A DNA stretch of 64,000 bases, taken from the NCBI GenBank assembly GCA_020073525.1, contig JAIQFA010000004.1, positions 1 through 64,000 on the forward strand, given 5' to 3'. The position numbers and the translations under genes are program-made. The stretch's first letter is position 1, and the number at the start of each line of letters is the position of its first letter. A model generated the notes under the pieces. That model did no database searches. It saw only the letters and a list, made by a program, of their open reading frames with translations, and was not told the origin of the DNA. Shown here in pieces: positions 52,815 through 61,563 of the stretch. Source of the DNA: Terriglobia bacterium (GTDB lineage: Bacteria > Acidobacteriota > Terriglobia > Terriglobales > Acidobacteriaceae).

Positions 52815-53054
52815 CTACGCGTCTTCCGCGAAGACTTTGTTCAGAGTCTCGCTGGCGGCTACTACGGGCAATTTCGGAACCTCCGGAATCAGCCATTTCA
52901 CCTTGCCGGCCTTGATTTCATCCTGGGCGATGCGGCAGGGTTTGCGCGATCCGGTATCGATCACCGGCGGCGCGCCGCCTTGCAGTTGCCGTGCCCGCCG
53001 CGCCGCTACCAGAATGTAGCGGTAGTTGCTGTCGAACCCCTCAATCAGCTTCAT
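52815..53054 (-). CDS. rpoZ: RNA polymerase omega subunit
   Basis: The 79-residue protein has the omega pattern MKLIEGFDSNYRYILVAARR, ARQLQGGAPPVIDTGSRKP and AQDEIKAGKV, with the conserved Arg/Ala helices. It assists assembly of the beta prime subunit. It sits directly after gmk (54 bp), matching the gmk-rpoZ pair found broadly. The C-terminus is short and acidic. Confidence 0.92.
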   Translation of the reverse strand: MKLIEGFDSNYRYILVAARRARQLQGGAPPVIDTGSRKPCRIAQDEIKAGKVKWLIPEVPKLPVVAASETLNKVFAEDA

Positions 53055-53108
53055 AATCTCTCCCCTGGGACTTCAGTTGCCACTCTACCGCCGCTTCCAT
53101 TGCCCGGT

Positions 53109-53801
53109 CTAGTTACCATCGACTGTCTGTGGATTGAACGAGGCCAGAATCGGCTGCACCTGCTCCCGCGCCTGATCCAACCGGCAAGCTTGTGCAGTCT
53201 CCACTAACCGCTTTTCATCTTCAGAAAGTCCCGCCCCGCGTTTTTTATTCAGCCGCTCCGCCAGGACGATGTTCTTTAACTGGTCTGCCGATTGCTCCAG
53301 CAGGTTATTAACTAAAATGTAGTCGTATTTTGAGTAATTCTCAATCTCTCGGCGGGCCGTATCCAATCGTCGGCGGATCACTGTCTCTGAATCGAGCCCG
53401 CGGTTGCGCAAACGCCATTCCAGTTTTTCGCGGTCCGGGGGGAGAATAAAGATGCTGACTGCCTCGGGAATTCTTTGCTTGATCTGTTTGGCTCCCTGCA
53501 CATCGATGTCGAGTAACAGGTCGTTCCCGCGGGCCTCGGCCTCGCGCAGAAACCGCTTCGCCGTGCCGTAGTAGTTTCCGAAGACATCGGCGTGCTCCAG
53601 AAACTCATCCGCCGCGATCATGGCTTCAAATTCTTCCCGGGAGACGAAGAAATATTCCTTGCCGTTCTGTTCGCTGCCGCGCGGTAGACGCGTGGTGTAG
53701 GAGATCGAAAAATCCAGGTTACGAACCATTTTGAACAGTTCATTGACCAGTGTGGATTTACCCGAGCCCGAGGGCGCCGAAACAATGTAGACGATGCTCA
53801 T
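53109..53801 (-). CDS. gmk: Guanylate kinase
   Basis: The 230-residue protein has the P-loop IVSAPSGSGKSTLVNELFK, the GMP-binding SYTTRLPRGSEQNGKEYFFV, and DIDVQGAKQIKQRIPEAVSI. It converts GMP to GDP. Its ATG overlaps the yicC stop by 4 bp (ATGA), so the two are translationally coupled. Its length is slightly above the usual 205 residues because of a C-terminal extension. Confidence 0.95.
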   Translation of the reverse strand: MSIVYIVSAPSGSGKSTLVNELFKMVRNLDFSISYTTRLPRGSEQNGKEYFFVSREEFEAMIAADEFLEHADVFGNYYGTAKRFLREAEARGNDLLLDIDVQGAKQIKQRIPEAVSIFILPPDREKLEWRLRNRGLDSETVIRRRLDTARREIENYSKYDYILVNNLLEQSADQLKNIVLAERLNKKRGAGLSEDEKRLVETAQACRLDQAREQVQPILASFNPQTVDGN

Positions 53802-54685
53802 TCCAGATTCTGCACCTGCTCCCGCGATTTCTCGATCTCCGATTTCATCAGCAAACCCATCTCGGTAATCTTCAACGCCTCGCCCGCCAGGCCTGATGTC
53901 TTCGAAAGCAGCGTATTCGCCTCGCGGTTCATTTCCTGCAGCAGGAAGTCCAGTTTCTTGCCGACTTCGCCGCCCTGGTCGAGCAAGCCCAGAAAATGTT
54001 TCACGTGCGCATTCAGCCGGACCAGTTCTTCCTGGATGTCACTGCGATCCACCAGCACCGCGACTTCCTGCAGGATGCGTTCTTTCTCGACCTGCGCGCC
54101 GAGCACCTCGAGCATCCGCGACTGCAGCCTCTCTGAATAGCTGCGCAGAATGGTGCTGCGGTGAGCTTCCACCCCGGCCGCCGCTTTTTCCAGATTCGCC
54201 ATGCGGGCGCGCAATTCGGTGCTGACGCTCCGGCCTTCTTCCTCACGCATCTCATTCAGGCGAGAAAGCGCTTCTTCCACGCGCTCCATCACTGCCGCTT
54301 CCAGTTCGTCGCCCGATCTCTCGGCTCCGGAATCCATCGCGCCCGGCATCCGCAAAACCACGTTCAGGTCGGGCTCACCCTCAACCCCAAATTCATCGGC
54401 CGCCGCTCGGAACGCCTGCACGTAGCTGGCAATCAGTTGCCGGTTGATCGCCACCCCGTTCGTGCCCGCGCGATCCAGGTTCAGGATCACTTCCACGTGG
54501 CCGCGAGCCATTTTCTCTTTCAGCATGCGGCGCAGCTTCATTTCGAGCGCGTCCGTATCGGACGGCAGCCGGAAGTGAAGATCGAGAAAACGATGATTGA
54601 CCGATTTCAGCGAAAGCGCGAACGCCAACTGGGCGTTGACCTGCCCTTTGACCTGCGCGAATCCCGTCATGGAGCGAAGTGGCAT
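53798..54685 (-). CDS. YicC-family endoribonuclease-like protein
   Basis: The 295-residue protein starts MPLRSMTGFAQVKGQVNAQL, the YicC signature, and ends with the DUF1732 block EILGAQVEKERILQEVAVLV-like and FLLQEMNREANTLLSKTSG. YicC proteins act as RNases or RNA decay factors in E. coli. Here the gene is coupled to gmk by a 4-bp overlap, as in many genomes. The function is inferred from the family. Confidence 0.9.
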   Translation of the reverse strand: MPLRSMTGFAQVKGQVNAQLAFALSLKSVNHRFLDLHFRLPSDTDALEMKLRRMLKEKMARGHVEVILNLDRAGTNGVAINRQLIASYVQAFRAAADEFGVEGEPDLNVVLRMPGAMDSGAERSGDELEAAVMERVEEALSRLNEMREEEGRSVSTELRARMANLEKAAAGVEAHRSTILRSYSERLQSRMLEVLGAQVEKERILQEVAVLVDRSDIQEELVRLNAHVKHFLGLLDQGGEVGKKLDFLLQEMNREANTLLSKTSGLAGEALKITEMGLLMKSEIEKSREQVQNLE

Positions 54686-54703
54686 AGAGTTCGTCTCGAA
54701 TCA

Positions 54704-54822
54704 CGTAGCGACAGCCGCCCTCGGCTGTCCAGCCGCGCAGAGCGCGGCAACCATTCCGATACATCAAAAACCTTGGCGGAGTTTCGCTCCGCCGGACAGC
54801 CGAAGGCGGCTGCCCCTACGTA
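54704..54822. repeat. Two two-hairpin palindromic repeats
   Basis: One copy (54704-54749) has CGTAGCGACAGCCGCC and GGCTGTCC stems. A second, inverted copy (54774-54822) ends CTGCCCCTACGTA. Together they fill the spacer between the ABC exporter and yicC. Confidence 0.75.
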
Positions 54823-56720
54823 TTTACTGCCTTGGGCGCATCCGCTTCGGCAAACTGCAATTCGTAAAGCCGCCGGTAAGTGCCCAATTTTTGCATGAGT
54901 TCTTCATGCGCGCCAATGTCGGCGATCGTGCCGTTTTCCAGCACGACAATGCGATTCGCGCGCCGCACGGTTGAGAGCCGATGCGCAATCACAAATACAG
55001 TACGCCCGCTCATCAAATTTTGCAGTGCCGACTGCACCAGCGATTCCGATTCGCTGTCCAGCGCCGACGTCGCCTCATCGAGAATCAGAATCGGCGCATT
55101 TTTCAGGATGGCGCGGGCAATCGCGATGCGCTGCCGCTCGCCGCCCGAAAGGCGCACTCCACGCTCGCCAATCATCGTGCTGTACCCTTCGGGGAGGCCG
55201 CGAATAAATTCATACGCGCGCGCCGCCCGTGCTGCTTCTTCCACCTGCTTCATCGACACATGCGGCTGGCCATAGGCGATATTGTTTCTCACCGTATCGT
55301 TGAACAGCACCGTTTCCTGCGTGACAATTCCGATCTGCGATCGCAGCGACTCGAGCGTCACGTCCCGCACATCATTGTCGTCAATCAGAATCTTCCCGCC
55401 GCTCACGTCGAAGAAGCGCGGGATCAGGTGGACCAACGTGCTCTTACCCGCGCCGCTCGATCCCACCACTGCCAGCACCTCGCCCGCCTTCACTTCCAGA
55501 TCAATGCCATGCAGCACGACCGGCGAATCCTCGGCGTTCGCATAGGAAAAAGATACGTCGGAAAAGCGAATCGCCCGCGCGAATTTTCCCATTCGTTTCG
55601 CGCCCGGCTTTTCGCGCACCTCGTCTTCAATATCCATGAAGCGGAAAATTTCCGACGAGGCGCCCACCGCTTGCTGGAAATTGTTGTTGAACATCGCGAA
55701 CTTGCGCACCGGATCGTAGAGTTTGAAGACCGCGATAATGAACGTGAAGAAGGCGCCTTCGGTGAGGCCGTGCCGGTTGATCTGGTCCCGTCCCAGCAGG
55801 AGCAGCAATGCAATCGCAATCGCGCCCAGAATATCCATCAGCGGAGAGCTGATCGCAAAGGCCGCCACCAGCCGGAGGTTCGCCCGGAACAGCCGTCGCG
55901 CGGCGGCGCGGAACCGCTCCATCTCCCAGTTCTCCATCCCGAACGCCTTGACGATCCGGTTCCCAGTGATGGTCTCGTGCAGAATGTTCTGGATCTCGGC
56001 CAGCTTGTCCTGGCCGCCCCGCGTGCTGCTGCGTACCTGCCGGCCGATTTTTCTCGACGAGTACAAAATCACGGGAACGAACAGCAGCAGCACCCAGGCC
56101 AGCTTCCCTCCCACCAGAATCACCACCGCGGCGGTGAAAATCAGGGTGAAGAACTGCTGCAGGAACTCCGCCAGCACCGTGGACATCGCGAATTGCACCT
56201 TCTCAACATCGCTGACGATCGTTGAGAGCAGAGTTCCCGTGGTGTGCTTCACGAAAAATGCCGACGAACTGCGCAGGATGGCGTTATACAAATCGTCCCG
56301 CAGGTCGGTAATCATCCCAAAGCCCGCGTAGTTCACCAGGTAGGTTCCGGCGTAGTCGAAGATCCCCTTCAAAATCGTGGCGGCTACGAGCGCGAAGGCC
56401 ACCACCGTCCACGGATTGTGAAAGTGCGACGGAACCAGCTGTTCGAGATTGAGAAAGCGTTCGGTGCCCGGCAGCTTGAACAGCTGGATGCTTTTTTCCT
56501 GGGAGCCGGGATTCAATACGCGATCGAAGATCGGGCGGATGAGCAGAACACGGCCGGCATCCAACAGCCCTACGAGGGCCATCAACACGACTGAAGCGAG
56601 AAACGGTCCCCCGTACGGCAAAACGTAGCGCAGCAGGCGAATCAGGGGACGGGGCGTTGCCGGTGTTCCTGCCTTCTTCGCGCCCGCCGCTGTGGAGGTT
56701 GCCATGCGTGTAATTGCCAA
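54816..56720 (-). CDS. ABC exporter, MsbA-like half-transporter
   Basis: The 634-residue protein has a six-segment membrane domain (about 30-330) and a nucleotide-binding domain with Walker A GSSGAGKSTLVHL (about 418), ABC signature VRLSGGERQRIAIARAI (523) and Walker B ILILDEATSALDSESE. Homodimeric exporters of this group flip lipid A, other lipids or drugs; the substrate is not clear from sequence. The stop codon lies inside the flanking palindromic repeat (last residues AVNT). It precedes yicC on this strand. Confidence 0.9.
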   Translation of the reverse strand: MAITRMATSTAAGAKKAGTPATPRPLIRLLRYVLPYGGPFLASVVLMALVGLLDAGRVLLIRPIFDRVLNPGSQEKSIQLFKLPGTERFLNLEQLVPSHFHNPWTVVAFALVAATILKGIFDYAGTYLVNYAGFGMITDLRDDLYNAILRSSSAFFVKHTTGTLLSTIVSDVEKVQFAMSTVLAEFLQQFFTLIFTAAVVILVGGKLAWVLLLFVPVILYSSRKIGRQVRSSTRGGQDKLAEIQNILHETITGNRIVKAFGMENWEMERFRAAARRLFRANLRLVAAFAISSPLMDILGAIAIALLLLLGRDQINRHGLTEGAFFTFIIAVFKLYDPVRKFAMFNNNFQQAVGASSEIFRFMDIEDEVREKPGAKRMGKFARAIRFSDVSFSYANAEDSPVVLHGIDLEVKAGEVLAVVGSSGAGKSTLVHLIPRFFDVSGGKILIDDNDVRDVTLESLRSQIGIVTQETVLFNDTVRNNIAYGQPHVSMKQVEEAARAARAYEFIRGLPEGYSTMIGERGVRLSGGERQRIAIARAILKNAPILILDEATSALDSESESLVQSALQNLMSGRTVFVIAHRLSTVRRANRIVVLENGTIADIGAHEELMQKLGTYRRLYELQFAEADAPKAVNT

Positions 56721-56738
56721 TTCTACATGCGATTTCCT

Positions 56739-56762
56739 GTAGAGACGCGGCTTGCTGCGTCT
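56739..56762. repeat. Left half of a palindromic repeat split by a cassette
   Basis: GTAGAGACGCGGCTTGCTGCGTCT is the left part of a doubled repeat whose remainder is at 57655-57699. Its last 8 bases, CTGCGTCT, are nearly repeated as CCGCGTCT at 57655-57662. Confidence 0.8.
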
Positions 56763-57654
56763 GGGTAGTGTCCTAATTTGGTTTTTGCTAGTTTGCGTCG
56801 TTCCCCTCTTCGGTAAAAGTCAAATCAGTGCTTACGCCGATGGCCCCACCGAACGCGTGATACATCAATCGGTAGTTGGTAAATCTTTTCTTACCAAACG
56901 CATCTTCGTAGCCGATATCCCCATAGACATAAATAGCTCCGGTTCCGACCCTCAAATCCGCAATCTGTTGGTCGGTGAGAACTGGTCCAAAGCGGTAGAG
57001 TTTAGTGCCAATAATTCCCGGACCCAAGATGCAGGGCATAGGTCGCCCCCCGTGTGTGGATGGAAGAGGAGATGTGAGTGGATATTCCCGGAAGCAGATA
57101 TTTCCCCAGTGCTCCACGCGAAAGGCGGGTGTCTGCCCGGTATTCTTGATTTGAATTCTAGCGATTGGTCCCCACGGGTATGCGGCTCTAGCTTCGGTAG
57201 GCGTGAGCGCTACTCCGGGCGCTGCGATGGGATCAGCAATATTAACGATACTTCCAACTTCGGCGACTACATAGGCTCGCATCTGCCTTTCGGCACTCTC
57301 TTGCATATGTTTGAGAGTCTGGATGGCAACGGCAATTCCTATAATTCCCGCGAGCAACAATCCAATATTGGGGAGATTCTCAGGAGAAAACAGGCGACGG
57401 AGATAGCCTTTCGACTGATCGTCGGTCCCATTGCTTTGTGCGCTGGGTGTCTCTTGATTTACCGCATTTCCCCCTACAGTAGGCGTCGATTGCGCTTCTG
57501 GCGTTTTTGTCTGGGAGACACTGGTTTGATTGGAATCGGGTTTGGAGCTCTTTCCCTGCCCATATATTGGCAGGAAAAAAGCGACTGCAACGATAAGCGC
57601 AAGGTGTTTCATTGCCACACTCCAACGATGGAGACTTCGAATTAGGACACCACC
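56763..57654. mobile_element. Transposase-less mobile cassette with inverted ends
   Basis: The 892-bp segment starts GGGTAGTGTCCTAATT; its right end on the other strand reads GGGTGGTGTCCTAATT when one flanking base is included (15 of 16). Near-identical 8-bp flanks (CTGCGTCT and CCGCGTCT) look like a target duplication. It holds one gene and no transposase. The insertion interrupts a palindromic repeat whose intact relative is at 42161-42225. The GGTAGTG start resembles the IS1-type ends at 29323. Confidence 0.75.
56788..57612 (-). CDS. Membrane-anchored hypothetical protein, cassette cargo
   Basis: The ATG at 57612 follows GGAG at 7 nt. The 274-residue product has a signal-like N-terminus (MKHLALIVAVAFFLPIYG), a Thr/Ser/Asn-rich linker, a second membrane segment (IGLLLAGIIGIAVAIQTL) and a C-terminal domain with beta strands (RAYVVAEVGSIVNIADP, ARIQIKNTGQTPAF, GAIYVYGDIGYEDAFGKKRF). 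It fits uncharacterised proteins seen as cargo of mobile elements. It fills the whole cassette. Confidence 0.65.
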   Translation of the reverse strand: MKHLALIVAVAFFLPIYGQGKSSKPDSNQTSVSQTKTPEAQSTPTVGGNAVNQETPSAQSNGTDDQSKGYLRRLFSPENLPNIGLLLAGIIGIAVAIQTLKHMQESAERQMRAYVVAEVGSIVNIADPIAAPGVALTPTEARAAYPWGPIARIQIKNTGQTPAFRVEHWGNICFREYPLTSPLPSTHGGRPMPCILGPGIIGTKLYRFGPVLTDQQIADLRVGTGAIYVYGDIGYEDAFGKKRFTNYRLMYHAFGGAIGVSTDLTFTEEGNDAN

Positions 57655-57699
57655 CCGCGTCTTAGCTCGCAGCGGAGACGGGGCAAGCCCCGTCTCTAC
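57655..57699. repeat. Right part of the split palindromic repeat
   Basis: CCGCGTCTTAGCTCGCAGCG then GAGACGGGGCAAGCCCCGTCTCTAC. Together with 56739-56762 it rebuilds a complete doubled repeat. Confidence 0.8.
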
Positions 57700-57707
57700 A
57701 AGTCCAC

Positions 57708-58640
57708 CTACTTCGGACTGTCGCGATGCACGACTTTAACTTTATATCCCGCCTTGCGCAGCCGCTTGCTGACATCTTCGGCGATCATCACCGAGCGATG
57801 CTGTCCACCTGTGCATCCGAAGCTGATGGTCAGGTAGCTCTTTCCCTCGCGAATGTAGTGCGGCAGCAGGTAGATCAGCAGTTCCGAGATGCGGTTAATG
57901 AACTCCTTTGTCTGCGGAAACGAGCGGATATATTTGGCGACCCGGGGATGCCGGCCGGTCAGCGCGCGAAACTCGGGCACGAAATGAGGATTGGGTAGAA
58001 AACGCACATCGAACACCAGGTCGGCATCGTCCGGCAAGCCGTGCTTGTATCCAAAGCTCACGCACGAGACCAGAATCGTCTGCTGGCTCCCGGACTGCTG
58101 TTTGAAGCGGTCGGTCAAGTGCGCCCGCAGTTCGTGCACATTGAATTTGGAAGTATCAATGACCAGGTCGGCAATCTTGCGGATCGCGCGCAGATGGCGC
58201 CGCTCCGCACCGAGCGAGGCTCGCACCGTGGTGCCCGTCCCCAGCGGATGCGGCCGCCGCGTCTCGCTGAAACGGCGCAATAAGGCGGCATCGCTTGCTT
58301 CCAGAAAGATTACTCGCGTCGGGATCGTCCGCTTCACCGACTTCAAAATCGCCGGCAGCTTCTCCAGTTGCGAACCTTCGCGCACATCGACGACCAGCGC
58401 CGTGCGCGGAATCTCTCCCGACTGCAGCGCCAGTTCGGCGAAGCGGGGAATCAGCTCCACCGGTAGATTGTCCACGCAGTAGTAGCCCAGATCTTCGAAG
58501 GCCTTCAGCGCTGAAGCCTTCCCCGACCCGCTCATACCGGTAATGATGACCAGTTCGGCCGCAGCGTGTGGCTCGCCCTTACGCCCGCGAAGCTTTCCCG
58601 CCGCGTGCGTCACCTTCTTGAGTTTGCTGCGCAGAGGCAT
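57708..58640 (-). CDS. rapZ: RNase adapter / nucleotide-binding protein RapZ
   Basis: The 310-residue protein has Walker A GMSGSGKASALKAFEDLGYY (Ala at the usual Ser/Thr position), CVDNLPVELI, VDVREG, and the C-terminal SFGCTGGQHRSVMIAE and VVHRD motifs. RapZ controls GlmS in enterobacteria through a small RNA; elsewhere it is a GTPase-like YvcJ protein. Its role here is unverified. It lies upstream of the cassette and the exporter. Confidence 0.9.
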   Translation of the reverse strand: MPLRSKLKKVTHAAGKLRGRKGEPHAAAELVIITGMSGSGKASALKAFEDLGYYCVDNLPVELIPRFAELALQSGEIPRTALVVDVREGSQLEKLPAILKSVKRTIPTRVIFLEASDAALLRRFSETRRPHPLGTGTTVRASLGAERRHLRAIRKIADLVIDTSKFNVHELRAHLTDRFKQQSGSQQTILVSCVSFGYKHGLPDDADLVFDVRFLPNPHFVPEFRALTGRHPRVAKYIRSFPQTKEFINRISELLIYLLPHYIREGKSYLTISFGCTGGQHRSVMIAEDVSKRLRKAGYKVKVVHRDSPK

Positions 58641-58816
58641 TCCGGAAATCTTAGCATTTCCGGAGCTTGAGGCTAGGAGCCGTGTCCGAGTGATGGAGAG
58701 CCGGGCGAGGACGCCCGTTCCTCCACGGTGTCAATTGTCGCGCGGCTGGGCGGCAGCTTCGAGCCGTGAAGCGATTGGTGTTCGCTTCCGGCCCGAAGCC
58801 CGGAACTCGAAGCGGT

Positions 58817-60217
58817 TTACAGCGAGCGCAGGAAGTTCAGGAGGTCCTGAACCTGCGTCGAGCTGAGCCCTTTGAAGTTGCGGATCACGGCGTCGGCTTC
58901 GGAGTCACAGTTTCGATGGTCTCGACAGTTGCCAGACGCGCTGTGGTCCTTGATGGCCTGCAGCAAATCCGAAGTGCGTCCGTCGTGCAGGAAGAACAGA
59001 CGTTGGCCCACACCCCACAACGGAGCGGTTCGAAACTGATCCGGCCCCGCCGCACCCTGGCTGATACCGTCGGCCAGACCCGAGCCCATGTGGTGAAGGG
59101 CAAAATCTGAGTACGGCTGATAGGTAACTCCGCCCATGCCGGTATAGGGAGAAGCTCCCGCGGTCAGCGAGGGCGAGTGGCATAGTGCGCAGCCAATGCT
59201 GTTGAACAGGTTGGAACCGTTGGCCGTGGATGGAGTTGGCGGAGCCGGCGTCGGCGGCGCCGAAAGCCGCATGAATACAGCGAAATTGACGACATCCGAC
59301 GACATTTCCGATACCGTCCCTATGGGCGTGTTGTAATTGGGACTCTGGGGATTGCTATTGAGCATGTTGCTCGCATCCTCGGGCAACCCGTTGAACACAC
59401 AACCGGACACCCCGCTACGTTTATTCGGAAATAGTTCCGTGGTGGCGCCCTGCTCAACGTTGTAGGCTTCGCCCGCGAACACCAGCAGAGACTTGTTCTG
59501 CGCCTTCCAGCCAAAGCGGGTGATCGTGCCGTCATTGCCGCTGGTATTGAAACTGCCGCCGATCCCGAGCTTCGACCTGGCGGATTTTGTGGCAGCCAAG
59601 TTCGCCTGCAAAGTAGCGTCCGGCGTGTTCTCCACCAAACCCAACCCGAAGACGGGAGTCGGGATGCGGAAAATCACGTTGTTGACGCCGAGCTCATGCG
59701 CAAAGTCCGGCTGCCCCAGAGTGCAACCCGGCGCGTCGGAGCGCCCGGCAATCGTGTACAGGCCGTGAACACCACCATCCGGCGAGCCATTTGCATTTCG
59801 GATGAAACGCGCTTCGCGCACCGGACCATTGGTGGTAATGAAACTAGGAACGGTGTTGGTGGCTCCATCAAGAGTAGCGAGCGCCACCTGCGGATTTGCA
59901 ATCGGGTTCTGCGGACTGGTCAAGCCCGGACTGGTGCCGCCGAAGAAGGGCTGCGCATGACACATAGCGCAACTGTTACCGTTGAACGTTGGCCCCAGAC
60001 CCTTTCCTTGTTCAATGGTTCCGGACACCGAGTCCACTTCCTGGAACCGCAGAAATACCTGGCTGAAAAAAGCCTGTTCGTTGGCGTTGAGCGTCGGATA
60101 AGGCCCACCCGCTGCCGCGGGACCGGGCCGTGGACCGGGATCCTGCTGGGCCCTCGCTCCCATGGAAATCGAAAGGGTAAGAAGCAAAGCTACGCTAACT
60201 GCATTCCATTTCTTCAT
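58817..60217 (-). CDS. Periplasmic di-haem oxidoreductase (DHOR/cytochrome c peroxidase type)
   Basis: AAGGAGAG before ATG 60217 sets the start. The 466-residue protein has a signal peptide (MKKWNAVSVALLLTLSISMG) and two haem c sites, CAMCH (about 83-87) and CALCH (about 343). Also seen: LGPTFNGNSC, PLWGVGQRLFFLHDGRTSDL and a C-terminal FKGLSSTQVQDLLNFLRSL helix. It resembles the DHOR/thiol-oxidoreductase-like group; substrate unknown. It is a single gene after rapZ. Confidence 0.85.
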   Translation of the reverse strand: MKKWNAVSVALLLTLSISMGARAQQDPGPRPGPAAAGGPYPTLNANEQAFFSQVFLRFQEVDSVSGTIEQGKGLGPTFNGNSCAMCHAQPFFGGTSPGLTSPQNPIANPQVALATLDGATNTVPSFITTNGPVREARFIRNANGSPDGGVHGLYTIAGRSDAPGCTLGQPDFAHELGVNNVIFRIPTPVFGLGLVENTPDATLQANLAATKSARSKLGIGGSFNTSGNDGTITRFGWKAQNKSLLVFAGEAYNVEQGATTELFPNKRSGVSGCVFNGLPEDASNMLNSNPQSPNYNTPIGTVSEMSSDVVNFAVFMRLSAPPTPAPPTPSTANGSNLFNSIGCALCHSPSLTAGASPYTGMGGVTYQPYSDFALHHMGSGLADGISQGAAGPDQFRTAPLWGVGQRLFFLHDGRTSDLLQAIKDHSASGNCRDHRNCDSEADAVIRNFKGLSSTQVQDLLNFLRSL

Positions 60218-60659
60218 TTTGACTCTCTCCTTAGGTTGGCCAGACACACTACGGCCTATGCATTTGTTGAGAGACGATGGCGACGTTCCTAAACCACTCG
60301 ACCGAGCACAGAGCCGTCCGCGACCACTGACGTAGGGCCTGTTCGATCAAGCAAGTTGCGCCTTGGGACTGAGAGGCCCGAGGTTGGAAGCCTCCGCGAG
60401 AACGCGGAGGAATTGGAAAACGTTGAGTGGCAATCTACGTTCGAAACGCAGCGCGGTCAATGTGTCTTTAGTGCATCGCGAACTATGCATCCGGACACTC
60501 GAGCGCATCGCTCGGAAACGCTCATCGGCGATGTACTGATTCCCGAAGTCGCCATCGACCGAAAACCATTTTGGAAGGAGTTCTACAAAATCAGCGGGTC
60601 GGAAACTGCTTGGGATGGCGTAACGTCGTGCTCTAGTTTTCCGCAACGTCAATTGGGAA
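60218..60659. other. Region without a recognised gene
   Basis: About 440 bases. On the minus strand a frame reads ALRFERRLPLNVFQFLRVLA near its left end, which looks protein-like but has no good start and runs into the tRNA. It may be a gene remnant. Confidence 0.5.
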
Positions 60660-60734
60660 TGGTGGGCGCAGTAGGATTTGAACCTACGACTTCCACCGTG
60701 TGAGGATGGCACTCTACCGCTGAGTTATGCGCCC
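60660..60734 (-). tRNA. tRNA-Val (anticodon CAC)
   Basis: Acceptor stem GGGCGCA/TGCGCCC, D-stem ACTC/GAGT, anticodon stem CCATC/GGTGG with loop CTCACAC, T-stem GTAGG/CCTAC with TTCAAAT. The 3' CCA is encoded. All stems pair. Confidence 0.95.
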
Positions 60735-60769
60735 CGCTGACTGGCTTTTCCGCCGTCCTTTGGTTGGAG

Positions 60770-60958
60770 TTACTTGGCGTGGTGGGCGGTGTTCCACCAC
60801 AAAGGTACTTTATCTTTTTTGCGCTGCGGTGTCCACTCGTTGGGGACAGCAGTGATGCCCTTCGTGATGAGGTGCTTCTCCACAGAGTGGTGATTGCCGG
60901 CTGGCAATCGCGGCAATACTTCGGCAATTGCGAAGCGGCGCGGGACAGATGCGGCCAT
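60770..60958 (-). CDS. Small hypothetical protein, 62 residues
   Basis: The frame begins MAASVPRRFAIAEVLPRLPA and ends KKDKVPLWWNTAHHAK. It is 15 bp downstream of the gene at 60974 on the same strand. It is basic, with Trp and His near the end. There is no clear ribosome-binding site and no family recognised, so it may be spurious. Confidence 0.35.
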   Translation of the reverse strand: MAASVPRRFAIAEVLPRLPAGNHHSVEKHLITKGITAVPNEWTPQRKKDKVPLWWNTAHHAK

Positions 60959-60973
60959 GGCCGGGAGGGCTGG

Positions 60974-61186
60974 TCAGTGCTCCACCGTTCTTTTGTACTT
61001 GTGAATGGTGAGTTGGCGGAGGGCTTCTTCCAGTTCTCCTCTTTCGCGGGCGTCGGCGGGGCTTTCTGCCAGTTCGAGCACTCGGTTGTGGATGGCGTGG
61101 CGGGCTTGCTCGCAGAGGTCTTCCAGTTTCGCGGGATCTTGCTCGCGGATGGCGACTTGGTAGGAGGTGTTCCAGTCGGTGAGCAT
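60974..61186 (-). CDS. Small helical hypothetical protein, 70 residues
   Basis: The sequence MLTDWNTSYQVAIREQDPAK, LEDLCEQARHAIHNRVLELA and LEEALRQLTIHKYKR predicts two or three amphipathic helices. It resembles small Acidobacteriota proteins of unknown role. It is followed by a possible small gene at 60770. No ligand or catalytic motif. Confidence 0.55.
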   Translation of the reverse strand: MLTDWNTSYQVAIREQDPAKLEDLCEQARHAIHNRVLELAESPADARERGELEEALRQLTIHKYKRTVEH

Positions 61187-61563
61187 GGGGGAGTCCGGTG
61201 ATCGGAATTGTGCTGGGCGGCGCGGGCGCTCGGTGACGTGCGACCGGGGCCCGAGTATGAGGGTATGAATGCGGCCTTCGTGTGGCGCTGGCCGCGCCGT
61301 GTCCAGCGGCAGACAGTGGGAGCCCGACTGTCTATCGACAGTTTAACACCGCTGCTTGGTCGGTGTCTGTGACGAGAATTCGCGTTGGTGCTGGGAAGGA
61401 AAGGGGGACGGGGTGGATTTCTTGGATTTTAGTGCCGGCACGCACTGCGTGGCTTCGCCAGGGCACTTTCAGCAGCTGTCCGTCGTCAGTGTAGTGGCGA
61501 CGTTTCGCCAACTACCCCTTTTGGAGAAACCAACAACTCCACGGCTTTGATTGCCGGAAGGAG
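61187..61563. other. Non-coding region upstream of the small helical gene
   Basis: About 375 bases between the small helical gene and sthA. I see no convincing gene, RNA or palindromic repeat of the families above. Confidence 0.5.

Noticed and set aside
60356-60703. Plus-strand coding frame of 115 residues ending VGAVGFEPTTSTV
   Set aside because: The C-terminus is the translated tRNA-Val region, a well-known false gene pattern.
61282-61494. Plus-strand frame of 70 residues
   Set aside because: Low-complexity translation without a ribosome-binding site or family features.
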